Notes: generated by a model not told the origin, from the sequence alone. A stretch of DNA of 55,676 nt from Lachnospiraceae bacterium (GCA_024687205.1 JAILES010000006.1:1-55676), one strand, 5' to 3'. Shown: positions 27,536 through 37,777, counted from the stretch's first letter. Made by a program: numbers and translations.

Positions 27536-30005
27536 CGTTTTTTCCTCCATTCATTGATTCTGTTTTTGTAAATGATATCTTCTCGCCCTTAAGGACGGTC
27601 TTTATCTTATCTCCGGGTCCTATGCGTCCGCTTAAGAGTTCCTCGGAAAGCGGATCCTCCAGCTGTGTCTGCATAGCCCTCTTTAAAGGTCTGGCACCCA
27701 TCTTCATATCGGTATGCTTTTCTATCAGCATGTCCTTAACGCTCTGGGTGATGTTGAGTTCCAGATCCATCTGCTCCCTGCACCTCTTACAAAGGTCTTT
27801 TGAGAGCAGTGTCACTATCTTCTTAAGCTCCTGCTTGCGCAGCGGATGGAAGACTATTATCTCATCGATACGGTTAATGAATTCCGGTCTGAAGAGTCTC
27901 TGTACCTCATCCATGACTCCGCTCTTCATCCGCTCATAATCCTGCTTCTCATCGGTATGTGCGGTGAAGCCCAGATTCTTGGGAGATATTATACGCTGCG
28001 CTCCCGCGTTGCTGGTCATTATCAGTATCGTATTCTTGAAAGATACTTTCCTTCCCTGGGCATCCGTTATGTGTCCGTCATCGAAGACCTGCAGCAGTAC
28101 GTTGAAAACATCGGGATGCGCTTTTTCGATCTCGTCAAAGAGTACCACCGAATAGGGATTCTGCCGCACTTTTTCCGAAAGCTGCCCGCCGTCATCATAG
28201 CCCACATAACCGGGCGGCGAACCTATCATCTTCGATACGGAATGCGCTTCCATGTACTCTGACATATCCACTCTTATCAGCGCATCTTCCGAGCCGAATA
28301 CCAGCTCTGCCAGTGCCTTTGAGAGTTCCGTTTTGCCTACACCCGTAGGACCCAGGAACAGGAAGGAACCTATGGGTCTCCTCGGATCCTGCAGGCCTAC
28401 GCGGCCTCGCCTTATGGCTCTTGAAACCGCTCCAACCGCTTCTTCCTGGCCTATGACACGCTTGTGCAGCATGTCTTCAAGCTTTAACAGTCTCTCACTT
28501 TCTTTTTCATTAAGACGGCTCACCGGGATCTTGGTCCATATGCTCACTACCTCGGCAATCGCATTCTCATCAACCGCATCCCTGTATCCGTCCTTGTTCT
28601 TTTCGTATTTGGCCTCCAGCTTTTTAAGCTTTTCCTTAAGCTTAAGCTGCTCGGTCCTCAGCTCTCCCGCCTGGGCGAAAGCCTCTATCTTTATGGATCG
28701 CTCGATCTGGTCATCCTTCTTTGCTATCTCTTCCCTGACTTCTTTAAGCTTCGCAGGCACTATCATGCCCTTCAGCTTCTTGGCTGCCGCCGCTTCATCT
28801 ATCAGGTCTATGGCCTTGTCGGGAAGATACCTGTCGTTGATATAGCGCTCCGAAAGTATGGCCGCCGCTTCCATGGCCTCCGGCAGTATCTTTATGGAAT
28901 GATGCTGCTCGTACTTAGGTGCCACGCCCTTAAGTATCTCGATGGTCTGCTCCACCGTGGGCTCTTCCACGTTGACCGGCTGGAATCTTCTTTCCAGTGC
29001 CGCATCCCTTGAAAAATACTTTCTGTATTCCGTAAGAGTCGTAGCTCCTATGAGCCTTATCTGTCCCCTTGCCAGTGCAGGCTTTAAGATATTGGAAGCA
29101 TCGATGGAACCCTCGGCTCCGCCGGCTCCTATCATCGTATGTATCTCATCCAGGAAGAGGATTACATCCTCGCTCTCGATGACTTCATTCATGAGCTTCT
29201 TGAGACGTTCCTCAAACTCACCCCTGTAACGGCTTCCGGCAACAAGCCCCGCCAGATCCAGAGTGATCAGTCTCTTATCTTTTATGGTATCGGGCACTTC
29301 ACCCGTCGCGATCCTTATTGCTATCCCTTCGACTATGGCGGTCTTGCCGACTCCCGGCTCTCCTACCAGACAGGGATTGTTTTTGGTACGCCTGCTGAGT
29401 ATCTGCAGGACTCTCTGTATCTCATCCCTGCGTCCTATCACGGGATCCAGCTTATCATCGGCAGCCATTTTCGTCAGATCGTTACCGAACTGCTCCAGCA
29501 TGCTGCCTTCTTCGCCTCCGGCTGCACTCTGTTTGGTCCTGACCGCTTTCTTGAAATAATTGCCCGCATCCGCTCCGGCAAATCTTATGATATCCTTGTA
29601 AACCCTCTGTATGTCTATGCTGCAGGCATGCAAAAGTCTCAGCGCTATGCAGTCATGGACCGAAAACATACCGATCAGTATGTGCTCGGTTCCCGTCTGC
29701 GCGGCCCCGAGCCTCGCTGCGGCAGATTCAGCGTTCTTCATGAGTTCCCTTGCCTTGGCCGAGTATCCGCTCCGCTCCTTCAGCATCAGTCCGCCTCCGG
29801 GGGAGATGGTCTCTTCCATCAGTTCAAGTATATGTGACTCATAAATATTGCTGTTCTTCAATATCTGGGCAGCCACGCCGGTTCCTTCACGGAGCAGACC
29901 TACCAGTATATGCTCTGTTCCTATATAACCTGCGTGCATTTCCCTGGAGCAAAGCTTTGCATGCTCCAGTGCCCTCAATGCTTTTTCACTGTATTCCAAT
30001 GCCAT
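27519..30005 (-). CDS. clpC: ATP-dependent Clp protease ATPase subunit ClpC
   Basis: An 828-residue Hsp100 protein: two N-terminal Clp repeats (1-145), AAA1 with GEPGVGKTAIVEG near 213, a coiled middle domain (about 415-480), AAA2 with GPTGVGKTELSKAL near 555 and a C-terminal small domain. It unfolds substrates for ClpP. In many Firmicutes clpC follows ctsR-mcsA-mcsB; here the upstream gene is instead an SH3-domain membrane protein with a terminator, and none of those three partners is in the window. I could not find a convincing promoter in the short gap after that terminator. Confidence 0.96.
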   Translation of the reverse strand: MALEYSEKALRALEHAKLCSREMHAGYIGTEHILVGLLREGTGVAAQILKNSNIYESHILELMEETISPGGGLMLKERSGYSAKARELMKNAESAAARLGAAQTGTEHILIGMFSVHDCIALRLLHACSIDIQRVYKDIIRFAGADAGNYFKKAVRTKQSAAGGEEGSMLEQFGNDLTKMAADDKLDPVIGRRDEIQRVLQILSRRTKNNPCLVGEPGVGKTAIVEGIAIRIATGEVPDTIKDKRLITLDLAGLVAGSRYRGEFEERLKKLMNEVIESEDVILFLDEIHTMIGAGGAEGSIDASNILKPALARGQIRLIGATTLTEYRKYFSRDAALERRFQPVNVEEPTVEQTIEILKGVAPKYEQHHSIKILPEAMEAAAILSERYINDRYLPDKAIDLIDEAAAAKKLKGMIVPAKLKEVREEIAKKDDQIERSIKIEAFAQAGELRTEQLKLKEKLKKLEAKYEKNKDGYRDAVDENAIAEVVSIWTKIPVSRLNEKESERLLKLEDMLHKRVIGQEEAVGAVSRAIRRGRVGLQDPRRPIGSFLFLGPTGVGKTELSKALAELVFGSEDALIRVDMSEYMEAHSVSKMIGSPPGYVGYDDGGQLSEKVRQNPYSVVLFDEIEKAHPDVFNVLLQVFDDGHITDAQGRKVSFKNTILIMTSNAGAQRIISPKNLGFTAHTDEKQDYERMKSGVMDEVQRLFRPEFINRIDEIIVFHPLRKQELKKIVTLLSKDLCKRCREQMDLELNITQSVKDMLIEKHTDMKMGARPLKRAMQTQLEDPLSEELLSGRIGPGDKIKTVLKGEKISFTKTESMNGGKNDGSCQ

Positions 30006-30020
30006 AATTATCCTGTATCA

Positions 30021-30069
30021 GATAAAACAAATCCCTATCCCCGCCGGTGAAGGCGGGAATAAGGGATTT
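30021..30069 (-). terminator. Terminator after the SH3-domain protein gene
   Basis: A long stem (30029-30045 with 30052-30069, GGCGGG against CCCGCC at its top) is followed on the minus strand by TTTGTTTTATC. It lies between this gene and clpC. Confidence 0.8.
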
Positions 30070-30092
30070 AAGTTTACCCCTGTGTCAGTTTT

Positions 30093-31241
30093 TTACTCGT
30101 CGTCTTCATCAACAACCGGACGACTCTGTCTCATCTGCGATTGTCCGCCCTGAGTTGTACGTCTGCCTGCGGGCTGGCCCTGCTGACGTCTGGTCGGAGC
30201 ACCCTGGCCTGCGGGTCTTGCGCCTGCCGGTCTTGCACCCTGTCCGCTTCCTGCGGGTCTGGTACCAGCGGGTCTGGGGCCGCCCTCTCTTCTCTGAGGA
30301 GCAGGTCTCTCACCCTGGGCTGTTGCCTGGGGACGTGCGCCCTGTGCGGGTCTTCCCTGAGGATTAGGTCTGCCGGGCTGTGCGGTCCTTACGGGTGTTG
30401 CACTGCTTCTGACAGTCTTTCTTGCTCTGAAATCGTCGTCATCATCATCGTCATCGCCGTCATCATCATAATCTCTTGAGCCGAATGCCTTGAATGCAAG
30501 GAATGCTGCAAGAGCTGCAAGTACAATGATGATCACTATAAGTACTATAACGAGTCCCTTGCTTGCGCCGCCCTTGCTCTCGGCTTCCGCCGGCTGCTCA
30601 AGCAGGAAATCCGCATATCTCACATACTTGCTCTCTACCGAATCATAGAGATACCATCCCTCGTTACCGCTGGGAGATGTTGCATAGAAGATATAGAAAG
30701 TATCATTGGTCCATGAAGGTACTTCAAGTTCTCCGGCTATGCTTACTGTCACTTCCCTGAATCCCTCGGGGATACGCTGGGGCTGTGCATCGGTCTGCAT
30801 CGGAGTAAGGTTCATGGTAGCTGCGGTCGGTGTGCTTACGGCATTTCCCGCATCTGATGATGAGCTGTCATCCGCAGGTTCTTCCGTGGTTTCCTCGGGT
30901 TCCGTGGGCTCCTCGGGCTCTGTGGGCTCAGCTGCTTTCACTTCTACAAAATCCGAACGGATGAAGCCTTTAAGGGTATCACCCTGTATCTCATACCAGG
31001 TCTTTCCGTCTGCACCGTTTGTGGAACTTAAGACCGTGTAAGTCTCGCCCTTCTTGGCTGTACCTACTTTATCGCTGTTAGCATCAGCGCTCTTTCTCAC
31101 ATTAACGCTATCTCCCGTTACCGTGGCCGTACCGCCCGTAACATCCTCGGTCGCATATGCCGTCAGGTTCACAACGAACATTACAGCAAACGCTACCAGC
31201 ATGGCCAGCAGTATCTGTGTGTTAAATCTTGTCTTTCTCAT
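30093..31241 (-). CDS. Secreted/membrane SH3b-domain protein with acidic and Arg-Pro-rich cytoplasmic tail
   Basis: A 382-residue protein in five parts: a signal peptide (MRKTRFNTQILLAMLVAF..., about 1-30), a bacterial SH3 domain (SVNVRKSADANSDKVGTAKK...GFIRSDFVEV, about 43-100), a Thr/Glu/Pro spacer, a second small domain of about 75 residues, one membrane helix (about 226-250), and a cytoplasmic tail that starts with an Asp run and continues as an Arg/Pro/Gly/Gln-rich disordered region to VVDEDDE. SH3b domains often bind cell-wall peptides. The start at 31241 follows TTGGAGGG; the upstream TTG overlaps that site. Function unknown. Confidence 0.8.
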   Translation of the reverse strand: MRKTRFNTQILLAMLVAFAVMFVVNLTAYATEDVTGGTATVTGDSVNVRKSADANSDKVGTAKKGETYTVLSSTNGADGKTWYEIQGDTLKGFIRSDFVEVKAAEPTEPEEPTEPEETTEEPADDSSSSDAGNAVSTPTAATMNLTPMQTDAQPQRIPEGFREVTVSIAGELEVPSWTNDTFYIFYATSPSGNEGWYLYDSVESKYVRYADFLLEQPAEAESKGGASKGLVIVLIVIIIVLAALAAFLAFKAFGSRDYDDDGDDDDDDDDFRARKTVRSSATPVRTAQPGRPNPQGRPAQGARPQATAQGERPAPQRREGGPRPAGTRPAGSGQGARPAGARPAGQGAPTRRQQGQPAGRRTTQGGQSQMRQSRPVVDEDDE

Positions 31242-31280
31242 TTTTCCCTCCAAGTAGATCTTTGATAAAATACCTTTGAT

Positions 31281-31309
31281 ATTTTACAACTATTGTCATG
31301 CCTCGTCAA
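31281..31309 (-). promoter_or_regulatory. Promoter of the SH3-domain protein gene, overlapping the end of purD
   Basis: On the minus strand TTGACG (31309-31304) is 17 bp from TAAAAT (31286-31281). The -35 lies inside the last codons of purD, and no purD terminator is visible, so some read-through is likely. Confidence 0.75.
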
Positions 31310-32573
31310 TTGCTTTTCCTATATCATGACGCATGTACTTATTCTCAAACTTTACCCACTCCGTTGCTTCATAGGCTTTTTTCCTTGCTTCCTTAAGGTC
31401 CGAGCCCTTGGCAGTCACGCCCAGCACCCTGCCGCCGTTGGTAAGCACTTTTCCGTCGGAGAGCTTGGTACCTGCGTGGAAGCAGAAATACTCGTCGCTG
31501 CCATTAAACTTCTCAAGTCCCGTTATTTCCTTGCCTTTCTCATAGGCAAGAGGATATCCGTCGCTGGCAAGTACCACGCATACGGCCGCATTGTCCTCGA
31601 ATTCCAGATCGATCTTGTCGAGGGTGCCGTCTATGCAGGCTTCCATAACATCCAGTATGTCATTCTTCATGCGGGGAAGCACCACCTGTGCCTCGGGATC
31701 ACCGAAGCGCGCATTGTACTCCAGTACCTTGGGGCCGTCTGCGGTGAGCATCAGTCCGAAGAAGATGACTCCCTGGAACTTCCTGCCTTCTGCAGCCATG
31801 GCATCCACCGTGGGCTGGAATATGGTCTTCATGCACTCTTCCTGAAGTTCCTTTGTAAAGAAGGGGCTGGGTGAAAAAGTTCCCATTCCGCCGGTGTTCA
31901 GACCCTGATCACCGTCTTTAGCCCTCTTATGGTCCTGGGCGCTGCTCATTATCTTTATGGTCTTGCCGTCCACGTAGCTCAATACCGATACCTCGCGGCC
32001 GGTCATGAACTCTTCCACCACCATGCGGTTACCTGCGGTACCGAACTTCTTATCCTGCATTATCTCCTTAACTCCGGCTACAGCCTCGTCATGGTCGGCG
32101 CAGATAAGCACGCCCTTTCCGAGAGCCAGTCCGTCGGCTTTCAGCACTACGGGATATTTGGAATTCTCCAGATATTTAAGTGCGGCATCCGCATCATCGA
32201 AATTCTCATAGGCTGCCGTAGGAATATTGTATTTCTTCATCAGATCCTTGGAGAAAGCCTTGGATCCTTCAAGTATGGCGGCGTTCTTTCTGGGGCCGAA
32301 AGCTCTTAAGCCCGCTTCTTCAAGCACGTCCACAAGACCTGCTGCCAGAGGATCGTCCGGCGCCACTATCACAAGGTCTATCTTTTTCTCCAGGGCAAAA
32401 TCCCTTATCTTCTCAAACTCCATCACGCCGATGGGTACGCATTCCGCATACTCAGCGATCCCGGCATTTCCCGGTGCCGCATAAAGTTTCGTGAGTCTGC
32501 TGCTCTTGCTTACGCTTAAGGCTATGGCATGTTCCCTGCCGCCGCCTCCTACTATCATCACATTCATACTCAT
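31296..32573 (-). CDS. purD: Phosphoribosylamine-glycine ligase
   Basis: A 425-residue ATP-grasp enzyme with the N-terminal IVGGGGREHAIA loop (about residues 7-18), central ATP-grasp region (KADGLALGKGV) and C-terminal RFGDPEAQ. It joins phosphoribosylamine and glycine to give GAR. The ATG at 32573 overlaps the purN stop as ATGA; a second ATG at 32567 has better spacing to GGGAG and may be the true start. Last gene of the purE-M-N-D run. Confidence 0.97.
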   Translation of the reverse strand: MSMNVMIVGGGGREHAIALSVSKSSRLTKLYAAPGNAGIAEYAECVPIGVMEFEKIRDFALEKKIDLVIVAPDDPLAAGLVDVLEEAGLRAFGPRKNAAILEGSKAFSKDLMKKYNIPTAAYENFDDADAALKYLENSKYPVVLKADGLALGKGVLICADHDEAVAGVKEIMQDKKFGTAGNRMVVEEFMTGREVSVLSYVDGKTIKIMSSAQDHKRAKDGDQGLNTGGMGTFSPSPFFTKELQEECMKTIFQPTVDAMAAEGRKFQGVIFFGLMLTADGPKVLEYNARFGDPEAQVVLPRMKNDILDVMEACIDGTLDKIDLEFEDNAAVCVVLASDGYPLAYEKGKEITGLEKFNGSDEYFCFHAGTKLSDGKVLTNGGRVLGVTAKGSDLKEARKKAYEATEWVKFENKYMRHDIGKAIDEA

Positions 32574-33178
32574 ACACTCCCGTACTTAATCCTGTTGTTC
32601 GCTATCCCGTCGATCACCGCGGGAAGGATCTTCCATTCCGCCTGTTCCATTACACGTTTCTGCAATACTTCCGGAGTATCGCCTTCTTCCACGTTCACTG
32701 CCTTCTGCATGATGATGGGACCTGTATCCGTTCCCTCATCCACAAAGTGTACCGTAGCTCCCGTTACCTTTACGCCTCTTGCCAGTGCCGCCTCATGTAC
32801 CTTCAGTCCGTAAAAACCATCTCCGCAGAAAGAAGGGATCAGTGAAGGATGTATGTTTATGATCCGTCCCTTATACTTTCTGATGAACCCGGCATCCAGC
32901 ACCACAAGGAAGCCCGCCAGCACCACGAGATCCGGTGCTGCTTCATCAACTGCTTTTAACAATGCGGCATTGAAATCCGCCTTATCCGGGTGATCCGCCC
33001 TTGTCACTGCCACTGCATCAATCCCTGCCGCAGCCGCACGTTCCAGTGCGTAAGCTCCGGCTTTATTGGAGATCACCCTTACTATCCGGGTGTTGGTGAT
33101 GGTCCCTGAAGCGATACTGTCGATGATCGCCTGGAGATTGGTGCCGCCGCCCGATACGCATACAGCTATTTTCAGCAT
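32570..33178 (-). CDS. purN: Phosphoribosylglycinamide formyltransferase (folate-dependent)
   Basis: A 202-residue enzyme with [13 protein letters not shown] (residues 8-20) for phosphate binding and the catalytic [10 protein letters not shown] (Asn/His, about 107-116), then an Asp in the DEGTDTGPI loop. It formylates GAR with 10-formyl-tetrahydrofolate. It overlaps purM by 7 bp and purD by 4 bp. Confidence 0.97.
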   Translation of the reverse strand: MLKIAVCVSGGGTNLQAIIDSIASGTITNTRIVRVISNKAGAYALERAAAAGIDAVAVTRADHPDKADFNAALLKAVDEAAPDLVVLAGFLVVLDAGFIRKYKGRIINIHPSLIPSFCGDGFYGLKVHEAALARGVKVTGATVHFVDEGTDTGPIIMQKAVNVEEGDTPEVLQKRVMEQAEWKILPAVIDGIANNRIKYGSV

Positions 33179-34197
33179 ATGGTCACTTCCTTTTCGCCTG
33201 CTGTGGTCTCACCTATCACACAGGCCTTCTCACCTGCTTTTTCAAGTGCCGCCACGGTCTTGTCCGCATCAGCGGGATCCACTGCAAGCACCATGCCGAT
33301 ACCCATGTTGTAGGTATTGTACATCACATGCTCTTCAACCTCACCGGTACTCTGCAGCAGCTTAAAGATTGCAGGTACTTCGTAGCTTGCTTTCTCCACC
33401 TTTGCTCCGATGCCGTCAGGCAGCATTCTGGGAATGTTCTCGTAGAAGCCGCCGCCGGTGATATGGCTGCAACCCTTGATCTTTATGCCTGCTTCCCTTA
33501 CTTCCCTGAGGGCTTTCACATAGATCCTGGTGGGTGTCAGCAGTTCGTCTCCGAGGGACTTGCCCAGTTCGTTGTTGTATCTGATCAGGGCATCCGTCGT
33601 CATCGGGAATACCTTTCTCACAAGTGAGAAACCGTTGGAATGAACACCGCTGGAAGCTATGCCTATCAGTGTGTCTTTCGCCTTTATGTCACGGCCGTCC
33701 ACCAGTTCGACTTCTTCTGCAGCACCTACCGCAAAGCCTGCAAGGTCATATTCCTCTTCGGGCATAAGTCCCGGATGTTCCGCGGTCTCTCCGCCTATCA
33801 GTGCACAGCCGGCCTGCTCACAGCCTTCAGCCACACCCTTTACGATAGCGGCAATCTTTTCGGGATAGTTCTTTCCGCAGGCTATATAATCCAGAAAAAA
33901 CAGCGGTTCCGCACCGGCGCAGGCGATGTCGTTCACGCACATTGCCACGCAGTCGATACCCACGGTATCATGCCTGTCAAGCAGAAACGCCAGCTTGATC
34001 TTGGTTCCCACTCCGTCGGTACCGGATACAAGGACGGGCTTCTTCATATCCTTGATCTTTCCGAGGCTGAAAGCACCCGAGAATCCGCCTATGCCTCCCA
34101 GCACTTCGGGTCTCATGGTCTTCGCTACGTACTGCTTCATCAGCTCTACCGACTTGTAGCCTGCTTCAATGTCCACTCCGGAATTCTTGTAATCCAT
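33172..34197 (-). CDS. purM: Phosphoribosylformylglycinamidine cyclo-ligase (AIR synthetase)
   Basis: A 341-residue enzyme with [13 protein letters not shown] near residue 60, the [18 protein letters not shown] segment and [13 protein letters not shown] near 245, all hallmarks of PurM. It closes the imidazole ring to make AIR with ATP. Start ATG at 34197 follows AAAAAGGAG. Placed 13 bp after purE. Confidence 0.98.
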   Translation of the reverse strand: MDYKNSGVDIEAGYKSVELMKQYVAKTMRPEVLGGIGGFSGAFSLGKIKDMKKPVLVSGTDGVGTKIKLAFLLDRHDTVGIDCVAMCVNDIACAGAEPLFFLDYIACGKNYPEKIAAIVKGVAEGCEQAGCALIGGETAEHPGLMPEEEYDLAGFAVGAAEEVELVDGRDIKAKDTLIGIASSGVHSNGFSLVRKVFPMTTDALIRYNNELGKSLGDELLTPTRIYVKALREVREAGIKIKGCSHITGGGFYENIPRMLPDGIGAKVEKASYEVPAIFKLLQSTGEVEEHVMYNTYNMGIGMVLAVDPADADKTVAALEKAGEKACVIGETTAGEKEVTIC

Positions 34198-34210
34198 ATT
34201 TTTCTCCTTT

Positions 34211-34711
34211 TTAGTACTCTTTGTATCCTACACTGCCGAGCCTCTCATCTTTCTCGACTACGGCAGTTTTGAGTTCCTCTTTGTAGTCCTTAAGTTTCTG
34301 TAAAAGTTCTTCATCGGAAACGGCCAGTATCCTGGCTGCGAGCAGTCCCGCATTTGCTCCTCCGTTGATGGCGACCGTGGCAACGGGTATGCCCGAAGGC
34401 ATCTGTACTATCGAATAAAGCGAATCCCTGCCGCCCAGAGAAGTGGTGTGCATGGGTATGCCTATGACGGGCATCGGGAATATTGCCGCACACATTCCGG
34501 GCAGATGCGCAGCCATGCCGGCACCGGCGATGATCACCTTTATGCCTTTGGCTTCCGCTTCTTTCGCATAGTCAAAGAAAATATCCGGCTCACGGTGAGC
34601 GCTTATTATCCTCATTTCAAAATCTATGCCGAATCTCTCCAGTATCTCGGCTGCTTTTTTCATAACGGGCATATCCGAATCACTGCCCATCACTATACCT
34701 ACCTTTGGCAT
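34211..34711 (-). CDS. purE: N5-carboxyaminoimidazole ribonucleotide mutase (PurE, class I)
   Basis: A 166-residue protein with the phosphate loop [13 protein letters not shown] (5-17), SAHREPD and the [11 protein letters not shown] segment. Class I PurE moves the carboxyl group of N5-CAIR to give CAIR; purK is not in the window. The ATG at 34711 has GGAGG six bases upstream, which decides it over the longer frame. It is the first pur gene after the aminopeptidase. Confidence 0.97.
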   Translation of the reverse strand: MPKVGIVMGSDSDMPVMKKAAEILERFGIDFEMRIISAHREPDIFFDYAKEAEAKGIKVIIAGAGMAAHLPGMCAAIFPMPVIGIPMHTTSLGGRDSLYSIVQMPSGIPVATVAINGGANAGLLAARILAVSDEELLQKLKDYKEELKTAVVEKDERLGSVGYKEY

Positions 34712-34712
34712 C

Positions 34713-36770
34713 TCAAACCTCCTCAAATGCTTTATTTAATTCTTCGGTCCCTTCAAGAACGAAGCGTCCCTTTTCAATTATCTTTATGCTGCTCCCATCC
34801 GGCCTGATACCTTCCAGCAGTTCGAGTTCATCGTAAGGTATCGTCACATCGGTGTGACAGCCGAAATAAGCATTCTTCGGATCCGTCTTCCTTTTTATCG
34901 AAACGGAATTGTCCCTTGCAACTATCTCCCTGCCGTCGGGATTATATACCTTAACATCTTCCGCATGGGAATAGCAGGTATCGCCTACCGCAAAATGCGG
35001 TCCTGTCTTCTCCGCTATGAGTATGGGCAGCCTGCTCTCTATGCCGTACTTTCCGGCAAGCACGTAGGCCGTGGTATTGGTGCCTATCGCAGCCTCACCC
35101 ATGGGCAGGCTCTTATGATGGAAGAGCACGTTATCTTCTATATATTTGCGTCCTTCCTCCGGATCCTCAAAGTTGGCACAGCCGTAATCACTTACCATGC
35201 CGTCCTTGAACTCCAGGAAAAGATCCCTGTATTCCAGTCCGTTCAGATACACCTTGCTCACATGAAGTATGCCGTTGGTACCTTCCAGTACCGGTGTGGT
35301 AAATACCTCACCTACGGGAATGTTCACGTCCGCCACGCAGTTCTCATAAATGGCCTGATGTTCGGGATCGTCAAGCTTCCACAGTGCAACACTTAATTCC
35401 GTACGGTTTACTCCGCCGCCCTTTACATGGACGCTTTCCGCCTCATTGAGCGCATCAATGATCCTGTTCTGTATCTTCTGATACTTTTCATAATCGAGGG
35501 TATTGATCCTTATCACCGCATCAAATATCTCCTCGAAATTCTCACCGATCTCGGGTACAGGGAAGGATATGATCGTAAAACTGCGCTCATCCCCCGGTAT
35601 GTAGGTATTGTTTATCCTGGCGTTTTCGGAAACATACCTTGCCATCAGCTGTCTCTGTTCTTCGTTATAACGGCAGGCAGCGGCTTTATTCTCGGGTTTG
35701 AAAGGTTCTTCCCCGAAAGTCTCTATGACTGCGGGGCCCGCATGTACCACCGCTTTTTCCCTGTATGCCTTAAAAGCTTCTTCGAGACATTCAAGCCTTC
35801 TTGTCAGCAGCTGGCTGTCAAGTATGAGAGCCAGATCCTCCCTGTGATCATAGTCATACTGTCTGTTGGGATTGGCCCCGAAATAGCCGTTCTTTTCCAC
35901 GTTCCTTGTGGTGAATATGGACTGTGCCGCCCTGTAGATCACAGGCTTCAGTCCCATTTCGGCGAAGTTTTCTATCGCTTTCTTCACCACTCTTTCCAGT
36001 CCTATGGGATAACGGATATTGACTGTCTTTTTCTTTGAAAGGTCCTTGCCCGAATTGATAAAGCCCTTACGGTAGCCTTCTGTATAGGTATCAGCCATCA
36101 GTGCTATCTTTTCATCGGACAGACCCGAGATATACTTATAGAGTTCCGTCTCATTCTCGGTGATATACTCACCGTACATATAGAGGATATCCGGATCAAA
36201 CTCTTTCGCCGCTTCTATGATCTTCAGCGCGAAATCCTCCTCCGGCTCCGTGACTCCCCTTACCTTTATGAGACTTTCGGTCTCATAATAATCACTTACA
36301 AAATAGTAAAAACTCTCTTTCAGGTTATCATATGCGGGAAGCTGTCCCTCTTCCTCGAGAGCGCTCTTTACCTCACCGTAAAGCAACAGCAGATATTCCG
36401 CTCTGATAAGGAAAGGCTGTCTGTCATGCTCCGCCGCCGCAGGGATAGCGCTGCGCATCTCCGCTGCCACTGCAGAAAGCAGCCTTCCGTATTTTTCTCC
36501 GAACACTTCCGCTGCATAGGCGGGATTGCAGTAACTCTTCGCATATGCCTCCTCGCAGATATCTTCGTAAAGCCTTGCGTTCACCGCCTTCATCTCTTTG
36601 GCGCTGATATTCTCATTTACCAGGATATCCGCAAGCATAAGAAGAGTGTCGGCACATGCACGGAAATACCTGCAATATGCCGCATCTGTCAGTTCTTCCT
36701 CTTTGATCTCTTTTAATCTTCCCAGCGTCAGTTCCAGGCGCTCGTCCATTTCTTCTTTATATGCTTCCAT
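34713..36770 (-). CDS. M29-like aminopeptidase with long N-terminal extension
   Basis: A 685-residue protein. The C-terminal 400 residues match aminopeptidase T/M29: VEKAIENFAEMG-like entry, GEVFTTP, LPMGEAAIGTN and HFAVGDTCYSH, which supply the Glu/His/Asp ligands of the two-metal site. The first 280 residues are helical and not part of the usual M29 fold. It should trim peptides in the cytosol. Its ATG at 36770 shares one base with the stop of the membrane-protein gene. Placement between pyrE and purE makes it an odd member of a nucleotide operon. Confidence 0.82.
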   Translation of the reverse strand: MEAYKEEMDERLELTLGRLKEIKEEELTDAAYCRYFRACADTLLMLADILVNENISAKEMKAVNARLYEDICEEAYAKSYCNPAYAAEVFGEKYGRLLSAVAAEMRSAIPAAAEHDRQPFLIRAEYLLLLYGEVKSALEEEGQLPAYDNLKESFYYFVSDYYETESLIKVRGVTEPEEDFALKIIEAAKEFDPDILYMYGEYITENETELYKYISGLSDEKIALMADTYTEGYRKGFINSGKDLSKKKTVNIRYPIGLERVVKKAIENFAEMGLKPVIYRAAQSIFTTRNVEKNGYFGANPNRQYDYDHREDLALILDSQLLTRRLECLEEAFKAYREKAVVHAGPAVIETFGEEPFKPENKAAACRYNEEQRQLMARYVSENARINNTYIPGDERSFTIISFPVPEIGENFEEIFDAVIRINTLDYEKYQKIQNRIIDALNEAESVHVKGGGVNRTELSVALWKLDDPEHQAIYENCVADVNIPVGEVFTTPVLEGTNGILHVSKVYLNGLEYRDLFLEFKDGMVSDYGCANFEDPEEGRKYIEDNVLFHHKSLPMGEAAIGTNTTAYVLAGKYGIESRLPILIAEKTGPHFAVGDTCYSHAEDVKVYNPDGREIVARDNSVSIKRKTDPKNAYFGCHTDVTIPYDELELLEGIRPDGSSIKIIEKGRFVLEGTEELNKAFEEV

Positions 36771-37093
36771 CACTGTCTGGTCATTCCCCGTATCATGAAA
36801 AATATGATCGCCGCAAAGAGGGCGAAATTCAATACTATACCGAGTATCGGAAAGAAATAGTATCTGTCCTTTTCAAGCCTGCTCATTATTCCGAAGATCA
36901 GGCCCGTAAAAGCCATTATCACCGAAAGGGCAACCGCCGCCACATGTCCCCAGGCGACCTCGCCCCCCGCCAGATAACCGCTGTAGACGGTCATCGCTAC
37001 GGCCACGATCCCTATCAGCGCAAGTGCCACCGACATGATCGCCTTCAGCGGATGTTTCTTGTTGGTAAACTTATATTTCGAAAGTATGCCCAC
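36770..37093 (-). CDS. Small three-helix membrane protein (DUF6142-like), unknown
   Basis: A 107-residue protein with three hydrophobic segments (about 18-42, 48-68, 82-104) and a basic N-terminus, MGILSKYKFTNKKHPLKA. I associate this pattern with the DUF6142 family but cannot confirm it. The start is a GTG at 37093, six bases after the pyrE stop. No function can be assigned; it is coupled to pyrE upstream and to the aminopeptidase downstream. Confidence 0.7.
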   Translation of the reverse strand: MGILSKYKFTNKKHPLKAIMSVALALIGIVAVAMTVYSGYLAGGEVAWGHVAAVALSVIMAFTGLIFGIMSRLEKDRYYFFPILGIVLNFALFAAIIFFMIRGMTRQ

Positions 37094-37099
37094 TTTTAT

Positions 37100-37777
37100 T
37101 TACTCTTTGGCACCATATTGGCTGAAGTACTCTTCTATGACAGCTTTCCTCGTATCATCGATGAGCACTCCCTTTGAAGTCTCCCTGCCGTAAAGATATT
37201 CCCTTACATCCTGCATCGTTACGATAGCCGCTGTCTTGATGCCGTAGATCTCCTCGATCTCAGACAGGGCGCTCTTTTCACCCTTGCCCTTCTCCATGCG
37301 GTTAAGTGAAACTATGAGTCCCTTCACATCTACGTCAGCCTGGCTCTTTATTATCGGGAAAGTCTCCTCGATGGACTTGCCCGAGGTAGTCACGTCTTCG
37401 ATCATCACTACCCTGTCGCCGTCCTTAAGCTTGCTTCCCAGCAGTATGCCCACATCGCCGTGGTCCTTTATCTCCTTACGGTTAGAGCAGTATTTCACGT
37501 CTTTTCCGTAAAGCTCGCTTATGGCCATGGCCGTGGCTACGCTTAAGGGTATTCCCTTATAAGCGGGTCCGAAGAGCACATCAAAGTCCAGTCCGAAGGC
37601 GTCGTTGATAGCTTTCGCATAGTACTCACCGAGCTTCTTAAGCTGGGTTCCGGTCACATATGCTCCCGCATTCATGAAGAACGGGGACTTCCTGCCGCTC
37701 TTTAAGGTAAACTCGCCGAACTTAAGGACCTCCGAGTCCACCATGAAATCAATGAATTCCTCTTTATATCTTTCCAA
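37100..37777 (-). CDS. pyrE: Orotate phosphoribosyltransferase
   Basis: A 225-residue type I phosphoribosyltransferase with FTLKSGRKSPFFMNAG near residue 20 and the PRPP loop VVMIEDVTTSGKSIEE (about 120-135). It converts orotate to OMP, the step before PyrF (44440-45360). The start is a TTG at 37777, chosen because AAAGGAGA lies seven bases upstream; the longer frame would begin inside that ribosome site. It has its own promoter within the end of upp. Confidence 0.96.
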   Translation of the reverse strand: MERYKEEFIDFMVDSEVLKFGEFTLKSGRKSPFFMNAGAYVTGTQLKKLGEYYAKAINDAFGLDFDVLFGPAYKGIPLSVATAMAISELYGKDVKYCSNRKEIKDHGDVGILLGSKLKDGDRVVMIEDVTTSGKSIEETFPIIKSQADVDVKGLIVSLNRMEKGKGEKSALSEIEEIYGIKTAAIVTMQDVREYLYGRETSKGVLIDDTRKAVIEEYFSQYGAKE

